The notes: generated by a model from the letters alone, not told the origin. 55,287 nucleotides of DNA from Marilutibacter chinensis (GCF_021725675.1 NZ_JAKJPO010000022.1:1-55287); one strand, 5' to 3'. Positions 1 through 9,983 are shown, counted from the first letter of the stretch. A program made the numbers and translations.

Positions 1-79
1 TGATGCGCGAGTCGCCGCAGCTCGCCGAGCGGATCGTCGCACGCTGGATCGGCGGTGCCGCACGTTACGCGTCGGCCTG
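1..79 (+). CDS. C-terminal end of an unidentified protein, cut by the window start
   Basis: One frame stays open from the left edge to a TGA at 77-79 and ends in ...WIGGAARYASA. Codon third positions are GC-rich, as in the other genes here. Too little remains to name a family. An IS right end begins about 55 bases downstream. Confidence 0.3.
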
Positions 80-134
80 AGCAGGCGCAGGAATCCGCTC
101 TGGATCGATAGAATGGCAGGCCGAAAAAGCCACT

Positions 135-218
135 CGGCCGAGTTCGCCGCCCGGTTCATCTCCCAACCCAAGGCCGAATTTTCCAGTTCTGCTCGGGCCT
201 AACGCGGGGAGGAGGTCA
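135..218 (+). mobile_element. Right-end scar of the IS407-group (IS3 family) element
   Basis: These 84 bases match the last part of orfB and the right terminal repeat of the element that is complete at 39719-40937. The outer end reads GGGGAGGAGGTCA. The same segment ends the copies at 10701-11129, 27609-28241 and 29665-29920. The left part of the element is absent, so this is a scar, not a mobile copy. It stops six bases short of the stop codon of the neighbouring radical SAM gene. Confidence 0.85.
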
Positions 219-223
219 GCCTG

Positions 224-1768
224 TTAAACCGGAAGGATCATTCCGCGCTTGTAGCTGACATACTCGCTCCGGTTCACCAGCATCCACGCTAGCTGCCGCA
301 AATGCTCGAGGGTCGAGGTATCGACCTTGAGCCGGCGCATGATGGATTTGGTCCAGCGCAATTCATCGGGGTCGAAATCCCGATCGATATGCCCATCGCG
401 CACTGCCATTTCAAAGAGCGCCGAACCGGGAAATGGCACCACGGCAAAGAAGAGGGCATAGTCCAGGCCCTCTTCGACGTTGCGCTTGGCCATTGTGATC
501 GTGTCGAAAATCTCATCGATCGATTCATCCGGATAGCCGATCATGTAGTTCCCGGAGACGCGGATTCCGCGATCATTGAAGGCGCGAATCAGTTTCGCCG
601 TATTGGTATCGGCGATTCGCCACTTGGCCGACGCGTAACGGTCTAGGATGCGTTGCGAGGCCGACTCGAATGGAAGTGCGAGCGCGGTGAAACCTGCTTC
701 GGCCAACACGTCTATAAGCTCATGATCGACCTGTTGCTCCTGGGTACCCTGCCTGCCGCGATGGAGATGGCAAAGATTGATGCCGTTGACGTCAAGAAGC
801 TTGAACCCGAGGTCGCGTACCATACGGAAGATGTCCAATGCGCGGCGCTTCTTCGCGAAGAGGCTGTCGTCCTCAATGAAGATGTACTCGACGCCAATGC
901 TCTTGAGAGCCTCGAACTCGCGGTATGTCCGGTCTACGGATTTCATCCGGAAGGCGCCGACATGACCATATTCGGAGCCCGACTGTTCACGCGAGATATG
1001 GCAGTACTCACACCGGAAAGGGCAGCCGCGTGAGGTTTGAAGGGATGCGTACCTGATCGTCTGCCCTTCCGGGAAATTTCCGCCATGTGGTCGCGATATA
1101 GCCCAGTACTGCTGCATGGGCAACATATCCCACGCGGGCATCGGCAGTTCGTCGAGGTTCTGCAGGACTTGGCCGACGGGATTGCTTCGCTCTCGGCCGT
1201 CTTGATCTAGAAACATGATGCCTGGCACCGCCGAGAGGGGCACGCGTCCCTGAAGCGCTTCTGCGATGCGTACGATGGTGGTTTCGGCCTCGGAAATCGC
1301 TATCAGATCCGCACCGGCGGCGAAGAAACGTCTGCGCATGCTTCTTGCGTTCACTCCACCGGCAAGGATCAGCTTGTTCGGGTAGCAATTTCGGATCTGG
1401 GCGATCAGATCCAGGCATGGCGTGGTCTGTGGCGTAAAAATGGAAGTCAAACCGATGACGTCGTAATCCTCGATGGCTCGTAGTATCGCCTCCGCGGGCA
1501 TCCCGATACGTCGCAAACCGTTCGGCTGAACCGTGACATTGAAGAAGCTGTCCTCCAATGGCGAGCCATCGGCGCCCACCGTGCAGTCAAGCACCGAAAC
1601 CTCGTAACCGGCGTCGCGAAGCGCGCCGGCGAGGTAAGCGAGACTCAGCGAGCCATCGGGCTTCGCAACTTCGTTCTGAGCGAACTGGAGCGGAGGATAA
1701 AGAAGCAGAAAACGGGGGGATTTGCAGCGAGCCCTTACAATCTTCTGTTCTGCTGCAATTTCCACCAT
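224..1768 (-). CDS. B12-binding-domain radical SAM protein
   Basis: The protein has 514 residues. An N-terminal Rossmann-like, cobalamin-binding-type region (about residues 18-200, with LLLYPPLQFA and AYLAGALRDAGY) is followed by a radical SAM domain with the cluster motif CPFRCEYC; the three cysteines are at 249, 253 and 256 (CxxxCxxC). They bind a 4Fe-4S cluster that cleaves S-adenosylmethionine. I do not see a DxHxxG cobalamin base-off motif, so cobalamin binding is assumed from family architecture. Members of this family methylate or rearrange unreactive carbons in natural products, but the substrate cannot be told here. The start ATG at 1766-1768 has only a weak ribosome site. The gene stands alone on its strand, with an IS end immediately past its stop. 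Confidence 0.9.
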   Translation of the reverse strand: MVEIAAEQKIVRARCKSPRFLLLYPPLQFAQNEVAKPDGSLSLAYLAGALRDAGYEVSVLDCTVGADGSPLEDSFFNVTVQPNGLRRIGMPAEAILRAIEDYDVIGLTSIFTPQTTPCLDLIAQIRNCYPNKLILAGGVNARSMRRRFFAAGADLIAISEAETTIVRIAEALQGRVPLSAVPGIMFLDQDGRERSNPVGQVLQNLDELPMPAWDMLPMQQYWAISRPHGGNFPEGQTIRYASLQTSRGCPFRCEYCHISREQSGSEYGHVGAFRMKSVDRTYREFEALKSIGVEYIFIEDDSLFAKKRRALDIFRMVRDLGFKLLDVNGINLCHLHRGRQGTQEQQVDHELIDVLAEAGFTALALPFESASQRILDRYASAKWRIADTNTAKLIRAFNDRGIRVSGNYMIGYPDESIDEIFDTITMAKRNVEEGLDYALFFAVVPFPGSALFEMAVRDGHIDRDFDPDELRWTKSIMRRLKVDTSTLEHLRQLAWMLVNRSEYVSYKRGMILPV

Positions 1769-2310
1769 GGCGGTTCACATGCCCTGTTTCTTCCAATTCA
1801 TCTACACTGTACCAGCTCACTCTTCGTGTCAAGTGGAAAGCGGCGGTTTCTAGCTTCTGCAAGAGGCGCAAAGAGCGCCCTATCACAGCGCCCGCGCTTA
1901 CGCTTACTTCCGATGATCAGGGCCCGGGTCGGTCGCGTACCGGGTGGATCGTGTCGACCCGCATTTGCGCACATTGGCGTGCAAGTACGGTTGGCTTCGG
2001 CATCCTAACCGAGCATCCCGTCGTCCGCGCAACACGCATTGATGCCCTCAAGACCCGGGCCACTATAACCCTTGGCGTGTGTGGGACAGCCGTGAATGAT
2101 TCGTGGCGACAGAAACCGCCTACTCTCGACAAAGGAACTGGAACGGTCCGGTTTGAAGCGGGCGGGCTGCGGAGGCTTTATTAGCGAGCCACGGCTCTGC
2201 GTGCCGACTGCATCGCGGCCGACGGCGTGTCGCTTCCCTGCTGACCACCGCCCTCCGGCACTCAAGCCCACAGAACTGGGGAATGGTCACAGCCGATCCA
2301 GCTACTTTCT
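1769..2310. other. Gap of about 540 bases without a recognisable gene
   Basis: The frames here are short and resemble no family I know. It lies upstream of the radical SAM gene and downstream of the nucleotidyltransferase-like gene, so it may hold the promoter of the former. No clear terminator or repeat was seen. Confidence 0.4.
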
Positions 2311-3147
2311 TCAAGCGTAGCCGGACCGCTGTCCACCGCTACTGAGCCATTCGATATCCTTTTCCGGCAGCCTCATCTTACCTTTATGTAGCGACATGAG
2401 GAAGTTTTGACAGATCGCCGGCAAGAAGCTGCTGTACCTGAAGCTGTCTCCTCCGAGGAGGAGGTAAAGCTTTTCGAATGAATCGATGTCTGTCCATTCA
2501 CTCTTTCCGTCGAACAGTATACGAGGGATATCGTTGGGATCCGAAGTTATAAACTCCTCATGAATCGTCACCCGCTTGGGGATACCGTCTTGCCGCGATG
2601 GGTGGACCTGCCTGAAACGCCTTCTCCTGAGTCCATCCCTGAAATTCAGCGCATAACGGAAATACTCGTTGCCGACACCGTTCTCCGCCGGCCATTTCAA
2701 CTCTAGGAATACACTCATCAGCAGCAGATTCCGATAGATCGCCTTGTATCTGCTTTCCTTGGGCGCGCCACTCGTGAGTGCCTTCATCCAGCCGATCTCG
2801 CCTATGAAGACGTCGGTCTTCACGAATGCAGGGCTCGCATGCATCCTGAAGAACGGCGTCGCGAAATGGAACTGCCGAAACTTGTCGCGGATGACGTACT
2901 CGCCAATGTTCCTACTTTCAAGATATGCATCCAGCGCTGTCCAGAAGCACCCCCCACGCGCAAGTTTTAGGTGGGATGCGAGTTGGTTTCTGCCGATCGC
3001 AATATCTAGATCGTTGAGGTAGGGCACCTCGCGGTTTCCAACGACTACATATTCGAAGTCGTTGAACCCGAGAAGCTCCATGGCATCGGCGGCTGCAGTA
3101 TTCAAGGCTCGATTCGGGAGGGGTGCAAAGTCAATTCCGACGAACAT
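2311..3147 (-). CDS. Putative nucleotidyltransferase-fold protein
   Basis: The protein has 278 residues when started at the ATG at 3145-3147 (MFVGIDFAPLPNRAL). A TTG further upstream at 3202-3204 would add 19 residues. The only suggestive motif is VVVGNREVPYLNDLDIAI near residue 33: a glycine-containing turn followed by a DxD pair, as in the minimal nucleotidyltransferase superfamily. The remainder is mixed alpha/beta with no signal peptide or membrane segment. It shares its strand with the radical SAM gene but is 540 bases away. The function is not established; the call rests on one motif and could be wrong. Confidence 0.45.
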   Translation of the reverse strand: MFVGIDFAPLPNRALNTAAADAMELLGFNDFEYVVVGNREVPYLNDLDIAIGRNQLASHLKLARGGCFWTALDAYLESRNIGEYVIRDKFRQFHFATPFFRMHASPAFVKTDVFIGEIGWMKALTSGAPKESRYKAIYRNLLLMSVFLELKWPAENGVGNEYFRYALNFRDGLRRRRFRQVHPSRQDGIPKRVTIHEEFITSDPNDIPRILFDGKSEWTDIDSFEKLYLLLGGDSFRYSSFLPAICQNFLMSLHKGKMRLPEKDIEWLSSGGQRSGYA

Positions 3148-3809
3148 GATCGATATTCTCTTCGCCCACTGGGGTTTCGATGCCAAACGTGCAACTGTAG
3201 CCAATACTACCGCCGGGTAGCATAACGCGTGCGCCTCGATACTCCGGTCACATCACCTATGCACTGCCATAAGGTCTGCCGCCGGCCCCGGAGGCCTGCA
3301 TCGAATGTTTCTATAGACTATGCGGCAGCGGGTAGCTCAATGTCCATCCGCTCAACGATCCGAATTTCGAGCGATCAGCGATACCTGCGTGTGCCGCTAC
3401 GACGGCAGACGTCTGTATGGATAGGCGTGGACAAGTCGTTCCGGGCCCCTGCAGTCGTTCACGTGAACAGCGAACGACTTGGCGCCCGAGGTGTGTGGCG
3501 GCTGGTACCTTGTCGATCATCCGGTCGAGTCCATCGAACCGACGTTGAGCGGTTCCCGGCGAAGGTCCGGCAGGCAGGCCTCGCCATGAGTGCCGTGTTC
3601 AAGCGCCAGTTCGAGCGGCGAAGAGGTTGGCCGACGAGGTGACCATGCTCCAGTCGCGTCAACAGACGCAGTTGTGATGCATACTGCCCGCCAATCCGCG
3701 GCCACCGCCGCACCGGGCCGATCGCTCTGTCCATGCAGCGACCTTCGACCCCGATTGATCAGGATTGAGTTCCGAGCCAGCATTGGCAGGTCGGTTGGAG
3801 GAAGAGCGT
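3148..3809. other. Divergent intergenic region, no gene seen
   Basis: About 660 bases separate the minus-strand nucleotidyltransferase-like gene from the plus-strand sulfotransferase. The short frames here look random. Promoters for both flanking genes are expected here, but I cannot place them. Confidence 0.4.
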
Positions 3810-4691
3810 TTGAGCAACGATACTAATACCGTAGGAAACATCATTGTTCTCGTTCTGGGAATGGCGCGCAGCGGATCGTCGGCGACGGCGCGGGTGATGT
3901 CGTTGTGCGGCGGCAGGTTACCCCTATCGCTGTTGCCGCCCAATCGGTGGAACCCTTCCGGCTATTGGGAGCCCTCCACCACGGTGCGGGCGAATGCTCG
4001 TTACCTCAGGGACAGCGGTTCGAGTTTCTTCGATACGCAGCTCGTTCAGGACGCTCCCGAAAGCGCATCGATCGATCGGGCTTTCGTTGTAGAGCTCGCC
4101 GAGCTGCTTCGGAGTTACAAGGACACGACCGCGGGTGCTCCGTTAATCTTGAAGGATCCGAGGATTGGCGTCTTGCTGCCTTTCTGGTTGGAGGCCATGG
4201 CGCATGCGGGCCTGTCGCCCCGCATCGTCATACCCGTAAGGCATCCAAACGAGGTGATCTCCTCACTCCACGCATGGAAGGGGGTGCCCCATGCCCATGC
4301 TGCCGAGCTCTGGCTGAAGTACAACCTGCTGACGGAACGCCACTCGCGGCACCTTCCGCGCACCTTCGTCAGCTATTCGAGGCTGTTAACGGACTGGCGA
4401 CGAGAGATCTTGTCAATCGCCGGAACGTTGGGTTTGCCCTTAGCTCCAAGCGATGACGTCGACCGGTTCCTCGACCCGAGCCTCCGTCACATGATCAGCG
4501 ACGAAGACGCGATATCGATCGATCTTCCCTGGCTTGGCGACGTCTATCGAACGATGTCATCAGAGTGCCAAGGCGGCCAGCTCGACGTCGAGCTTCTCGA
4601 TGCCGCCTTTTCGGATCTGAGCCGTGCCCAAGCTATGGGTAGACGTCCTCCGCGCAGGTCGTTCGGCACCGATTTCGGCCTCGCAACTTGA
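3810..4691 (+). CDS. Sulfotransferase family protein
   Basis: The protein has 293 residues from a TTG at 3810. GGAGGA at 3797-3802 sits seven bases before this TTG; an in-frame ATG at 3765 lacks such a site, so the TTG is preferred. The N-terminal strand-loop GMARSGSSATA (residues 17-27) is the P-loop-like 5'-phosphosulfate-binding site for PAPS, and PVRHPNEVISSLHAW (142-156) carries the arginine and serine of the 3'-phosphate site. The enzyme should move a sulfo group from PAPS to a hydroxyl or amine, probably on a sugar or small molecule. It is cytosolic, with no membrane segment. It stands alone between long gaps. Confidence 0.85.
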   Translation: MSNDTNTVGNIIVLVLGMARSGSSATARVMSLCGGRLPLSLLPPNRWNPSGYWEPSTTVRANARYLRDSGSSFFDTQLVQDAPESASIDRAFVVELAELLRSYKDTTAGAPLILKDPRIGVLLPFWLEAMAHAGLSPRIVIPVRHPNEVISSLHAWKGVPHAHAAELWLKYNLLTERHSRHLPRTFVSYSRLLTDWRREILSIAGTLGLPLAPSDDVDRFLDPSLRHMISDEDAISIDLPWLGDVYRTMSSECQGGQLDVELLDAAFSDLSRAQAMGRRPPRRSFGTDFGLAT

Positions 4692-5153
4692 TCTCAGGCC
4701 GGGCGAGAAGCCGCGAGGCGAGACGCACGTCGATGGAGCCGCCGCTCGCGAAGGTCGACAGTGGCACAGGCGAGATCACGCCCATCGTGCGTCGGCCGGA
4801 TCCGTCTTTACGGCTGGCCACGCAGGTAAAGATCATCGTGAGCCGGGCATACCTGCGTGCGCGTCGTAGTGATCTCGCCATCGCCTCCTCGAGGACTTCG
4901 CATCGCTCCGGGCTCTTCCGTCGCTTCCGGCTCGGACATCCGCTCGCAAGGAATAATCCTCATGCCTGGTGGCAAGTTGCTAGAAATGGCGGGAATCAGC
5001 CGTGGCGAGGCGTTGGGGCTTCGGCGTGTGCCATGCATCGTGACCCGCTTGCCTGCCAAAGATGGCCTGGAAAGCGCGGCCGGTTATCGTATGGGTCGTC
5101 CGTCGCGAGTATCGCCGTGATGCTGTGGCGTAGTCGTCGACGGCCCAACCGGA
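4692..5153. other. Gap of about 460 bases without a recognisable gene
   Basis: It lies between convergent genes (sulfotransferase and ABC ATPase). Several short frames exist on both strands, but none has a family signature or a convincing ribosome site. Confidence 0.4.
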
Positions 5154-5912
5154 TCAGTTGCTTCGTGCTTTGGCGATCTGCGCATCGAGGCGGCTGTCTT
5201 CCTCCTGGCGCAGCCGGTGCAGAGTTTCCTCGTCCACCATGCGCCCATCAAACATGAAGACCTTGCGCTGTGCGAAGTCGGCATAGCGCGGGTCGTGCGT
5301 GACCATGCAGATCGTGGATCCTGCCTTGTGCAGCTCCTCTAGCAGCACCATCACCGCTTCGCCGTTCCTGGAGTCAAGGTTACCGGTGGGCTCGTCCGCC
5401 AGCAGGATGGAGGGCGAGCCGACCAGGGCACGGGCAACGGCGACGCGCTGCTGCTGGCCGCCCGAAAGCTGCGCTGGGTAGTGTGAGAGACGATGCGCCA
5501 TGCCGACCTTCTCTAGGACGTTCAGCACTTTGTCGCGACGTTCGGCCTTGCTAATGCCATCACGGTAGGTAAGCGGCAACTCGACGTTCTCGAACACGGT
5601 AAGATCGCCGATCAGATTGAAGGACTGGAAGATGAATCCGACCTCTTGGTTGCGGATGCGGGCACGTTCATCGGTAGCGATGTCGCCAACCGCCATGTCG
5701 TTGAGGAAATACTGGCCGCCGGTAGGCGTGTCAAGCAGCCCCAGAATCGAGAGCAAGGTCGATTTCCCGCAGCCGGACGGCCCGGAGATGGACACGTACT
5801 CGCCGTGCTCCAACGCAAAATGGACGTTGGAGAGCGCGTGGGTTTCGACATCGTCGGTGTAGAACACCTTGGCGATGTCCATCATGAGGACGAGCGGATT
5901 TTTCTCCGTCAT
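5154..5912 (-). CDS. ABC transporter ATP-binding protein, MacB/LolD type
   Basis: The protein has 252 residues and is a complete nucleotide-binding domain: Walker [10 protein letters not shown] at 44-52, a Q-loop near FIFQSF, signature LSGGQQQR at 149-156, Walker B ILLADEP at 169-175, and the switch histidine in VTHD near 206. It has no membrane segments. Its best relatives are ATPases that pair with MacB/FtsX-type permeases and HlyD-type adaptors. GGAGA precedes the ATG. The adaptor gene lies 53 bases upstream in the same orientation and the permease is divergent from that adaptor, so the three should form one efflux machine. Confidence 0.95.
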   Translation of the reverse strand: MTEKNPLVLMMDIAKVFYTDDVETHALSNVHFALEHGEYVSISGPSGCGKSTLLSILGLLDTPTGGQYFLNDMAVGDIATDERARIRNQEVGFIFQSFNLIGDLTVFENVELPLTYRDGISKAERRDKVLNVLEKVGMAHRLSHYPAQLSGGQQQRVAVARALVGSPSILLADEPTGNLDSRNGEAVMVLLEELHKAGSTICMVTHDPRYADFAQRKVFMFDGRMVDEETLHRLRQEEDSRLDAQIAKARSN

Positions 5913-5965
5913 GGGTCTGCTCTCCGTACGTGGGCTTGGCTCCTGTCAGGAGCGAGAGGGAAGGT

Positions 5966-7219
5966 TCAATCGATGCGGAGGCGGTCGTACTTGTCCCACT
6001 GCGACGTATCGGAAACTACGATCTGGTCGCCGGATTGCAGTCCTTGCCGAACCTCGATCAGGTTCATCGAAGCGCGCCCGAACTGCACCGAAACCCGCTG
6101 CGCGATTCCGGTTTTCGGATCGACCTTGAAGAGGCGCAGTTCAGAGTCGGGCTGGGCATAAGCGGGGCGTCCGACATAGAGCACGTCGGGCAGGCGCTCG
6201 ATGCGGATCGTACCGTCCACGGAAAGGTCTGGGCGCGCGCCCGGCGGCAGGGCACCGATCAGGTCGACATCGACCAGCACTGTGCCAGTCTGCACAGCAG
6301 GGTCGAGGCGGATCACACGGCCGGACACCAAGCCGTTGCGCGTATCTATGCTCACTTCTTGGCCTTCGCGCACATCGGTGATCTGCGTCTCAGGGATGCG
6401 CAACACGGCCATCAATATGTCAGGACGCGCCACGCGTGCCAGGTTCGCTCCGGCGGCGATTTGCTGCCCTTCCTCCACCGGCACCTGCTGCAGCACGCCG
6501 GAGATGCCAGCGCGCACCTTCAGCGCGTCGAACTGGCGAGCGCGCAAGTCGGCAGTATTGCGTAGCTGTTCGATGCGCGCATCCTGTGCGGATTGCTGGG
6601 CCAGCATGGTCTGCATGAACTTGGCGGCGCGTTCCTTCTCGATGCCGACCCGCACCTTGAGCTGGTCAGAGGCGATCTGGTTGCGGCGATACTGGAGCTT
6701 CGAAATGATGCCGGTGGCGGCGAGTTCGGCCTCCGCTTCGGTCTGCATGCGCGCCAATTCATATTGGGCTTCGACATCGGCGAGTTTGGTCCTTTGATCG
6801 AGAAGCTGGCTTTCCATGGTCGCCCGCTGTGCCGCCATGTCTGCTTCGGCAGCGATGAGCTCAGAGTGCGCCACCAACTGCGCTTCGGCGACCTCGGGAT
6901 TGCTCATCTCTAGGATGACGCTATCGGGCCGCACCACAGATCCTGGCTTCAGGACAATGCGTTCGACGCGTGCCGGCGTCTCTGCCGCGATCCACCGGAT
7001 CTCCTTGGGCACCAGCAGGCCCGGCCCGCGGACTTCGCGCAGCATTTCACCGCGCTTGACGCTGTCTAACCAGAGATTCTCGCGTCCGACCTTGAACGCA
7101 GCGGGATCAAGCGTAATAGATACACCTAGTACGGTGAGTGCAAGCGCAATGCCTGCGGCAGCAAAGATGATCCGGCGACGACGCCTTTTCTTGGCAAAGT
7201 TGGGTCTTTTAATATCCAT
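5966..7219 (-). CDS. HlyD/RND-type periplasmic adaptor of an ABC efflux system
   Basis: The protein has 417 residues. A basic start followed by a single membrane anchor (about residues 16-36) leads to a biotinyl-lipoyl-like barrel, a long alpha-helical hairpin rich in Ala, Glu and Gln (about 110-210), and a beta-barrel domain (VRAGISGVLQQVPVEEG). This is the usual order for membrane fusion proteins that bridge an inner-membrane ABC permease and an outer-membrane channel. No outer-membrane channel gene lies nearby. The gene is the first of a minus-strand pair with the ATPase, and two palindromes lie just upstream of its start. Confidence 0.92.
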   Translation of the reverse strand: MDIKRPNFAKKRRRRRIIFAAAGIALALTVLGVSITLDPAAFKVGRENLWLDSVKRGEMLREVRGPGLLVPKEIRWIAAETPARVERIVLKPGSVVRPDSVILEMSNPEVAEAQLVAHSELIAAEADMAAQRATMESQLLDQRTKLADVEAQYELARMQTEAEAELAATGIISKLQYRRNQIASDQLKVRVGIEKERAAKFMQTMLAQQSAQDARIEQLRNTADLRARQFDALKVRAGISGVLQQVPVEEGQQIAAGANLARVARPDILMAVLRIPETQITDVREGQEVSIDTRNGLVSGRVIRLDPAVQTGTVLVDVDLIGALPPGARPDLSVDGTIRIERLPDVLYVGRPAYAQPDSELRLFKVDPKTGIAQRVSVQFGRASMNLIEVRQGLQSGDQIVVSDTSQWDKYDRLRID

Positions 7220-7234
7220 GTGATGTTCTGGACC

Positions 7235-7266
7235 TCACAATCTTGTGAACGTTACCATGATCATGG
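7235..7266. promoter_or_regulatory. Two palindromes in the divergent efflux promoter region
   Basis: TCACAA-TC-TTGTGA (7235-7248) and the perfect 12-base palindrome CCATGATCATGG (7255-7266) lie 16 to 47 bases upstream of the adaptor start and within the 300-base region shared with the divergent permease. Their position fits operator sites for a dimeric repressor or activator. No regulator gene is adjacent, so the binding protein is unknown. Confidence 0.4.
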
Positions 7267-7526
7267 CCTTGGCACATACTCGGCAACCGACCAGTCGTCA
7301 CTGAAGAATCAAGAAACACAGTTTGATTGCGATAGCCTGACACAGGCTGTCGGGCGCATCAGCGCTGGCCCGGCACGCGGGAAGCGTCCCGTTGTATTCG
7401 CTCCATAGGCTTTGTAGACTGACTTCATCTGATGACTGAGGCTGGATCCAGAGTTGCTTCAGGGTTCTAACCGGCTAATCGCTTGGGCGTGAGCTTCATC
7501 ATCTCTGCCTTCCGGGCGCACGGGCA
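7267..7526. other. Remainder of the divergent adaptor/permease intergenic region
   Basis: No gene was recognised. It should carry the plus-strand promoter for the permease. No clear -35/-10 pair could be fixed. Confidence 0.4.
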
Positions 7527-9983
7527 ATGCATTCGAGATGCTCGATGACGAATTGGCGCACTGTACGGTCTTTGAAGAGGGCTCCGGTTTTCGCGATCGC
7601 GATGATCCTGACCCTTTTACTAGGCATCGGCTCGGTGGGCGCCATGTTTACCGTCGTCTACGGAGTGCTACTCGCCCCCTTGCCGTACGCTGAGCCGGAT
7701 CGCTTGGTGGGTGTCGGCCTCCAGGTGGCCGATCAGCCACTGAGTCAGGCGCCGGGATTCTATTCCACCTACGAGCGCACGGCGCGGAGCCTGGACGACG
7801 TCGGTCTCTACAAGGCCGGCACTGCGAACGTCAGGACTAGCAGCGAGAGCGACGATGTAGAAAATGTCGCGACCTCGTGGGTGACCGCGTCGACGATGCG
7901 CCTGCTTCGCGTCCGCCCCTTGCTCGGCCGTTGGTTCACCTCCGAAGAGGAGGTCCGCGGCGGCCCCAATGTGGCGATTATCGGCGAGTCGGAATGGAGG
8001 TCGCGCTTCGGCTCCGCGGTTGACATCGTCGGAAAGACGCTGATTGTGAACGACGCGCCCCGCGTGATCGTCGGCGTCATGCCGGAGCACTTCGCGTTCC
8101 CTACGGCGGCCATACGCATCTGGCTTCCGATCAAGGAGAATGACGACGGCTCCGTTGGGAGCTTTTCGTATGCGGGTGTCGCGCGACTCGCCCCTGGAGT
8201 CACTGCAGCGCAGGCACAAGCCGAGCTCGGAAGCCTCTTGCCGAGGGTGGCAGAGTTGTACCCGCGTCTTCAATCCGGCGGCTCGACAGCGAGGTGGCTC
8301 GAAGACATGAAGCCGATGCCGGTCGTGCTGCCATTGCGCGATGAGCTGGTAGACAGGATCGCGCAGACGCTATGGCTGCTCGCTGCAGCGGCAGGGCTCG
8401 TTCTTCTCGTCGCTTGGGCGAACGCCTCCAATCTGATGCTGGCGCGTGCCGATGCCAGTCTGCTGGAAGTCGGAGTGCGTCAGGCGCTGGGCGCAAGCCG
8501 CCTGCGAATTGCAACCCACTTCCTTGGGGAGTCGACGCTGCTCGGCGCGATATCCGCAGTACTTGCGCTGATGGCATCGTATGGCGCCGTGAGAGCGCTC
8601 GTGGTTTTCGGGCCCGCCGATGTGCCGCGGTTGGAGGAACTCGAGATCGGTCTGACGACGGTCAGCCTCATCGCGCTCGTCGCGATCGTCGGGATGATCA
8701 TATGCATGGCGGTCCCTGCAGCGCGGCTCCTGCAGGGCGGAATGCACCGGAATCTGCAGGACGGCACGCGCGGTCATTCAACGGGAAAGGCGCGGCAACG
8801 GCTCCGGACGGCCATCAGCGCACTCCAAATAGCTGTGGCTCTCGCAGTCTCGATCTGGTCCGCCCTGCTATTCCGCACCGCACTCCAAATCTACCAGACG
8901 CAACCTGGATTCGATGCCGCTGAGGTGACCACTGCCCGCATCCTGCTTCCGCTCGCACGCTATCGTGATTCCAGCACGGTGGCTTTCTATGCCCGCCTGG
9001 CCGAGCAGACGGCCCAGGTGCCCTCCGTTCGCTCCGTAGGACTGGTGGCGCAACTGCCGCTCGGAGGGGGCCATACCCTGCAGCAGGATTTCCAAATCGA
9101 GGGACGGCGGGCGCCTGTTTCTCTGCCGGTGAACATCGTCGGCAATGGGTACTTCGGAGCGATGAGAATCCCTGTCATCGCTGGCCGCGATTTCCGGCCC
9201 TTAGAGTCAGAGCAAAGCCGGGACATCATCATCAGCCGAAGCGCGGCCGGGATCCTTTTCGGGGATGGTAATGGGACGGCGGCCATCGGGAAGTCGTTGA
9301 TGCTCGCGCCCAACGGACCGGCCTATACGGTCGTCGGCGTAGTCGGCGATGTACGCAACCGCGATCTGACGATACCCGCTTCCGCAATGCTGTACCGGCC
9401 TCAGATCGTACCGCTAGACCCCGACGCGGAGCCCGGTCCGCGGCCGTCAATGGTGCTCGTGGTGAGGTCGAGCGGTTCTTCTGGCGAGATCGTCTCAGCC
9501 ATCCGGAAGATTGTGCGTGGGCTCGACCCTGCCGTTCCCATTTTCGATGTCAGATCGATGGATGACGTGGTCCGTGCTTCAACGGCCCGATTGTCGCTCA
9601 GTCTTGCGCTCATCACGGTTGCGGCCGCAGTCACCTCTTTGCTTGGTGGGATTGGACTGTATGCGCTGATGAGCTATATGGTTTCGCTCCGAACCCGTGA
9701 GTTCGGCGTCCGGATAGCTCTAGGCGCGGATCCTGGGCGGATTACCCGATTAGTTGTTGTCCGCGGACTGGTGCTGACCGTATGCGGCGTCGGCGTGGGA
9801 TTCGCCCTGCATGCGTCCGCAGCACCGTTTTTCCGGGCGTTCCTCTATGGCGTAAAGGTCACAGACCCCCTCGCCCTTGCTGTCGCGACGCTGATGATTG
9901 TCGCCACCGCGGCCGTGGCAATCTGGATTCCCGCAAAGCGGGCTGCAAGTATCGACCCCGCGGAGGCATTGAGGTCGGAATAG
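7527..9983 (+). CDS. Duplicated MacB/FtsX-type ABC permease (ADOP-like)
   Basis: The protein has 818 residues from the ATG at 7527; a second ATG at 7545 (MTNWRTVRSLKRAP) matches the usual start of the family and may be the true one. It has two MacB-type periplasmic domains and two FtsX-like membrane blocks: a membrane segment near residue 20-45 (FAIAMILTLLLGIGSVGAMF), three near 285-410, one near 440-460, and three at the C-terminus near 690-800. This is the architecture of single-chain duplicated permeases, which have about eight segments. It would move a substrate from the inner membrane or periplasm outward, powered by the divergently encoded ATPase. Confidence 0.9.
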   Translation: MHSRCSMTNWRTVRSLKRAPVFAIAMILTLLLGIGSVGAMFTVVYGVLLAPLPYAEPDRLVGVGLQVADQPLSQAPGFYSTYERTARSLDDVGLYKAGTANVRTSSESDDVENVATSWVTASTMRLLRVRPLLGRWFTSEEEVRGGPNVAIIGESEWRSRFGSAVDIVGKTLIVNDAPRVIVGVMPEHFAFPTAAIRIWLPIKENDDGSVGSFSYAGVARLAPGVTAAQAQAELGSLLPRVAELYPRLQSGGSTARWLEDMKPMPVVLPLRDELVDRIAQTLWLLAAAAGLVLLVAWANASNLMLARADASLLEVGVRQALGASRLRIATHFLGESTLLGAISAVLALMASYGAVRALVVFGPADVPRLEELEIGLTTVSLIALVAIVGMIICMAVPAARLLQGGMHRNLQDGTRGHSTGKARQRLRTAISALQIAVALAVSIWSALLFRTALQIYQTQPGFDAAEVTTARILLPLARYRDSSTVAFYARLAEQTAQVPSVRSVGLVAQLPLGGGHTLQQDFQIEGRRAPVSLPVNIVGNGYFGAMRIPVIAGRDFRPLESEQSRDIIISRSAAGILFGDGNGTAAIGKSLMLAPNGPAYTVVGVVGDVRNRDLTIPASAMLYRPQIVPLDPDAEPGPRPSMVLVVRSSGSSGEIVSAIRKIVRGLDPAVPIFDVRSMDDVVRASTARLSLSLALITVAAAVTSLLGGIGLYALMSYMVSLRTREFGVRIALGADPGRITRLVVVRGLVLTVCGVGVGFALHASAAPFFRAFLYGVKVTDPLALAVATLMIVATAAVAIWIPAKRAASIDPAEALRSE

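Noticed and set aside
302..1033. Long plus-strand frames opposite the radical SAM gene
   Set aside because: They are antisense to a well-supported gene and have no motifs.
4688..5257. 189-codon plus-strand frame between the sulfotransferase and the ABC ATPase
   Set aside because: It overlaps the ATPase gene on the other strand, is Arg/Ser-rich and has no family match.
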